The translations under genes and the position numbers were made by a program. A stretch of 64,000 nt of DNA from Rosa chinensis (taxonomy: Eukaryota; Streptophyta; Magnoliopsida; Rosales; Rosaceae): assembly GCF_002994745.2 (NCBI RefSeq), contig NC_037090.1, forward strand, positions 42,308,001-42,372,000, written 5' to 3'. Below the pieces are notes generated by a model that was not told the origin of the DNA, did not search any database, and was given only the letters and a program-made list of their open reading frames with translations. Positions 59,705 to 64,000 of this stretch are shown here, in pieces; positions within the stretch are counted from its first letter, which is position 1; every line of letters starts with the position of its first letter.

Positions 59705-60607
59705 TTGAAAAGTCTTCATGTGATGAAAACGCCACTAAGGTATGATTTTGGTAAGGGATTATGAATTATGATGGAATAGGTGAAGTCTCTTTTGTTAGTA
59801 TTAGCCTTAACCCCTTATAAGTACCTGATTCAGGTCTCTTAAGGTTGAGGGCGGCTTTTATTAACACTTGAAAAATGTCTTGCACTTAGGACTTTTCTTA
59901 TCTAAGTAAGTATAGCCTATGTGGGATGGTGTCTAGGAAGGGGACAACGTTCATGACAGGTTTTTTTTTTCCAGAAGTGCATTCAAATGAGCCTAAACCA
60001 CTATGTGGGAGTAGCTCATGCCAAAATGGATTTTACCTCTCTTGTTCGTCCTCCCCAACTGGCCATTTCAGTAAGGTTGCCCAAAGGATTTGAGAAGAAA
60101 TATGTGTGGAGGCAAGGACTTGGGCCGCACGTCCAAAACAATGGTTCATGATGTCTTGTTGAAGTCATATACTTAGACAATTTTCGAGAATAGTTGGGTT
60201 TGGTAAGAAGTTGTGAGTCATAAGGACTAGGTGAAATATTCTTTTGTTAATACTTGTCAAAGTTTTCTTTATCAAATAGGCACACTTTATTAGCACAGGG
60301 TGTCTAGGTTGATTGGATACGAGAAGTGCTAGCAAAGGGTCTCGTCCCCTGCTAATCAAGTGAGCTGAGCTCCGCCAAAATCGTTCCTCTACTACCTGGC
60401 TCTGTGTGAAAAGAGTAACCAAAAGATAAAGGGAAGGGAGACTTGTATTAAAACTAGAATCTTTGGGCTGTGTGTCTAAACCTTGATTCACGATTCCTTA
60501 TTGGAGTTAACTACTCAAAAATTGTAAAACTTGTAAATATATACATAAATTTGGTTAGTCTTGTATATATCCGTACTTGTGACGTTTTGTTGTGTGTATA
60601 TATTGGA
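59705..60607 (+). other. 5' leader of element I with two modules
   Basis: Module one (about 59765-60140) carries AGGTTGAGGGCGGC at about 59842. Module two (about 60180-60500) carries the GGTCTCGTCCCCT...GAGCTGAGCTCCGCC block, which in A occurs after pol (about 4670-4710). No gag start. A minus-strand frame at 60165-60491 has no domain support. Confidence 0.8.
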
Positions 60608-62875
60608 ATAAATGGAGGTGCAAGTCTAGGCTGAAAGACTTTAAACATTAAGCGCTGCATGGGAGGCAACCCATTTCAACCGTAGCTGTGGAGGAGCCAT
60701 CAACGCAGATTTGCTTTCTTGAACTCTTCCTTCTCTTTTATTTTCGTAAATTTTTCTTTGTTTTAGGATTTGTTGCGTTATCTCTTATTCCATGCTTGAT
60801 TTATGCTTTCCATGCTTTATACTTGTTTATACATTGAGGACAATGCATGATTTAAGTGTGGGGGAAGGGTATAACGTTTCACTTTGTTTTTAGGAGCTAG
60901 TTTTGTGGTCTTAAAAAAAAAAAGATAAAAATAAATAAATAAATATTTTCGTCACTTTATTAATAATAAAAAAAAATATTCGTCACTGTTCACAAAAAAA
61001 AAAAAAAAATTTGTTTTTTTGTTTTGTTTTGTTTGTTGCGTCACTTTTATGTGTTGTTTTTATTTTGTGTTTTGAGTCTTAGGATGCCCTTTTAACTGTC
61101 TAGGATGTGCTTATATCTCAGAAATGAAGGCTAAAAGAGGATCACAAGATTGAGATAATGTTTGATGATATTCTTTGGTTAATTATATTTTATGAAAAGC
61201 ATATGAATGTGTAGTAGATATGGTGTATGCGTAACTTTGGTACAGAATATGAACATGTGGAAGATAAGTTATGATTCATGATAACCCTTGTGAGAATTTG
61301 AGCCATGTGCCCTTTCTTTGTTGAGTGATTAATGACAAAATGAATTATACTCTTATTTTCTTGGCGATGATTTTGTTGATCTCATTATTCTTTCATCTTG
61401 ATTGATTACTTGCCATAGATTAAGTTTGATGGACTAGAGAATGCTAGAATTCACTGTTATGCTTGTTGAGACATTTATGATCAATATATGGCCCTGATTC
61501 TGGAAAGGATAAAGGTACTTACTTAGGATTTTTACCACCATAGCCAAATATAGCCTGTGTCCCTATTTGTGCCCGTCGTGGGACTCCCCTAGTTTAACCA
61601 TTTTGAGCCTACATTGAGCCTTTTCTTTCATCACCCTCAAAATTCCTTAACCTTAACCCTAGTATAGTTATATCCTTACCCTTTGTTCTAAAGACTTAGT
61701 GGAGCATATTCTTGAGACTTTGCTTGGAGTTTTGGCGTCAAGGAAGAGTTGAAGACATGAAGAAGTTCAAGTGTGGGGGTTAGACTTGTCCATAAGAGAA
61801 ATATTGTATGTATTGCCGAAAAAAAAAAGGGAATGAAATCGTAAAAAAAAAAAGAGAAAGGAAATATTTCGGCAATTTAAAAAAAAAATGTATTATTGTT
61901 TTATGTTTATGGATTTTAGTCCCCTATGCTTAGTGGATTTGGAGTTTACTTTGAATTGAAGGCCCATTGTTGAAAAATTTGGTCTTTGTCCTATTCACGC
62001 TTGTTCAAAAGAAGGTTAGAATGAAGTTTGGGCCCAACATGATGGTACTTGGCCCTTTTATAAGCCTTTGAAGGATACTTGGCGTCTATATGCTTTGGTG
62101 GATTCGAAATTTAGTCTCTCTACATCAACAAGTGCTCTACTAGGTTTTTAGGATACTTTGTGATTTCCCTATCCCTTCGTTTCTTTTAACCTTAAGCCTT
62201 GGCCCCATTACAACCTTAATTGTAAGACCTCTTTGATCCTTAAGATGGGACAGCCTTTGATCTGTGGAGATGAGTCATGACTGTTGAACTTATGGTTTGG
62301 GTTCATCTGTGCAAGTAGTTGATATCTTTCATGAGATCTTTGAAAAATATATATGTGGTTTCGTTTCTTATATGTATGTGATTCACTTGTTTATCTTTCA
62401 CATATACTTGAGTGATAAGCTTTTAAGCATGAGCCTTGAATCTGAGAGAAGAAAGAGTGATATATCCATGTGAGTTTTGAATCATGACTTGTTTGAAATG
62501 TGTTGAGCTACACCCATCACCATTGTTTACCCCCAAGTCTTACATGCTTATATGTGGATTATATTTTATAATTAGCTCTTGAATATCTTAAAGATGTGAT
62601 GCTTGGTTAAGTGCTAATCTTGGTGACTTGAAAGTATGAGATTTCTGAGACAATATGTTAAAGGGCTTAGAGGTCATTGTGTGTGTCAACGTCTTGGTCT
62701 TTGTTTTTGGTTTTGATTTTCGTTTAAGTCTTTTTGTGTTATATGTTTGTTTGTTTTGAGTCTTGAGTCTTAGCGTTTTCGTCTTCCTTACTTAGTTTAT
62801 TTTCGTAGTTTGTTTGCTTTGTTTTGTAGTCTTTTTGGTTTGTTATGTTGATTTTGCTAAGGGACTAGCAAAAGC
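60608..62875 (+). other. 3' internal non-coding region of element I
   Basis: Begins at the equivalent of A's pol stop and is collinear with 4171-6658 of A: post-pol block 60650-60673, hairpin 60832-60845, 19-base block 61569-61587, purine tract near 61770. One A block (around 4620-4800) is missing here. Very similar to A despite different LTR ages. Confidence 0.85.
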
Positions 62876-62891
62876 TAAGTGTGGGGGAATT
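62876..62891 (+). promoter_or_regulatory. Polypurine tract of element I
   Basis: AAGTGTGGGGGAATT before the 3' LTR, the same as A. Confidence 0.9.
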
Positions 62892-64000
62892 TGATAGGAG
62901 CATGAAATGCGACGTTTATAATGTTTAAACCCTATATTTTGCTAAGTTATTTCCTTTATCTCGATCAATTTAACTTAGTTAGTGTTTTTCAGGTAAAATG
63001 GAGTCTCAAGGTCCGAAAACGGCTAAGGAAGGCACAAGTGGCACAGAAATGAGAAGAAATGAAGAAATGGAAGTTCTCCCAGTTTGACTAGGAAAAGGAA
63101 TCCTAGTTGGAGTAGGAATCAGAAGCTGACTTGGATTCAAACTCTTAAGTCGCGGAAATTAGAAGTTCTACTTGAACAGGGAAACCCAATTCTACTCAGA
63201 TAAGGAATCCTAGTGTGACAAGGAGTCCCTGTTGGATAAGGATTACTCAAGAAGGTTCCGGAAGAGTGTAGAAGAATCGCAGAAAAGAAGTTTGTATTCA
63301 ACTAGGAAACCTACTTGCATATGGAGTTCTACTCATACTAGGAGAGCTATGGAACGATCATGAAGCATCTAGAAGTCTCAAGAAGGTCATATGCTGTGCA
63401 CATGGAGGAGGAAGCAACAAGAGATTCGAATTACAAAGCAATGTGGAATTTGGACTTCTTGTTGAGTAACGATTGAATTGCCGTGAGATTCTTGAAGGTT
63501 CTAAGGAGTTCTTGACGTTTCTACTTTAGAATAGGTGTGGAAGGCATGTGAGAGGCCTGTGATGCAAAGGAAAATCGAATTGGACTCAACTTGTGCATTA
63601 AAAGTCAAATCCATTACAGATTCGGAAATCTGCCTGTGCAGATCAGTCAACTTCAACGGAGTGTCATAAATCGCTCAGAGCTCAGAAAATTATGATCTTT
63701 ATATGGTTGGAAAGCTACGGATGTCTAGTTTCCAAATCTTTTTACGGTTCATCAATAGCTATTTTCTAGAGAAAGTTATGGCTGTTTTAGTGCACTGAGG
63801 TCAATCCTGCCGGAAATCTGTTTTGTGAGAAAGAAGTCCTAAATCAACAAGAACTTGGAGAAGTCAAGTAGAAACGAATTGGGAGAGCTTTGAGACGTTC
63901 TCCTATATATACCTAGTGTATTAGACGTTTCAAGGGGAACACTTTTCTCCACAATTTCGTATTCTCACTTGCTCTCTCTCTAGTTTTCAGGTTTTCACAA
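62892..64000 (+). repeat. 3' LTR of element I, partial (1,109 bases)
   Basis: Collinear with 57153-58261 at constant offset 5,739. It should end near base 65420. Confidence 0.93.

Larger units (their letters stand above)
57153..64000 (+). mobile_element. Non-autonomous Athila derivative I, no gag or pol, very recent
   Basis: 5' LTR 57153-59681, PBS 59687-59704, internal 3.2 kb, polypurine tract 62876-62891, 3' LTR from 62892 running off the window. The internal region contains leader and post-pol sequence only. The junction lies at the equivalent of A's pol stop codon (GAATAAATG shared). The 3' LTR matches the 5' LTR over all 1,109 bases with no indel and no substitution that I noticed. All cis signals look intact, so it may be mobilised in trans by an A-like element. 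Confidence 0.92.

Overview
This window is a plant repeat landscape. I see no host gene. Everything that can be assigned belongs to LTR retrotransposons nested inside one another. Two groups are present. (1) Ty3/gypsy elements of the Athila type. Their primer-binding site (PBS) matches the 3' end of tRNA-Asp, and the RT and integrase motifs are Athila-like. Three LTR subfamilies occur: A/I, E/D/G and F/H/B. (2) Elements with LTRs TGTGATGCCCC...TGACA, an initiator-tRNA-Met PBS and only a gag gene, resembling plant TR-GAG elements. The Athila lineage is known only from plants. The species cannot be fixed from these repeats.

Layout, left to right. Bases 1-9038: right part of a plus-strand Athila element A with an apparently intact protease-RT-RNaseH-integrase frame, a 2.5 kb non-coding tail and its 3' LTR. 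A sits inside the gag-pol frame of minus-strand element E (9039-15195). E sits near the 3' end of minus-strand element F (15196-17582, 21974-22390). F also carries plus-strand element G (17583-21973, target duplication ACCAT), and its 5' LTR is cut by minus-strand element H (from 22391). H is interrupted by TR-GAG element T1 (24764-39007, target duplication GACCA), which contains Athila derivative D (29980-36801, target duplication AACAA). H resumes at 39008 and is interrupted again by TR-GAG element T2 (40206-47571), whose right LTR is a T2/T1 hybrid. After the hybrid LTR the H spacer and the start of the T2 LTR are repeated (47572-49391), an 8.56 kb tandem duplication. That second T2 LTR is cut by minus-strand element B (49392 onward), an Athila derivative with gag but no pol. 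B's 5' LTR is cut by plus-strand element I (57153 to beyond 64000), which has neither gag nor pol.

How the parts relate. Element A has the features of a possible autonomous helper: no visible lesion in the part of pol shown. B, T2 and I look like parasitic forms that keep the cis signals (LTR, PBS, leader, polypurine tract), with gag in B and T2 and without it in I. The two LTRs of I match without an indel over the 1,109 bases visible, and those of B over 1,507 bases, so both inserted recently. F, D and G are older and damaged.

The most interesting signals are non-coding. An 11-base segment of U5 is complementary to the PBS region in the Athila-type elements, with a co-varying terminal base pair between subfamilies. 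A modular 5' leader and a 3' internal non-coding region (hairpins, internal purine tracts, a 19-base conserved block) persist across subfamilies whose LTRs have diverged, including elements with no coding capacity. No CRISPR, rRNA, tRNA or other RNA gene was found.
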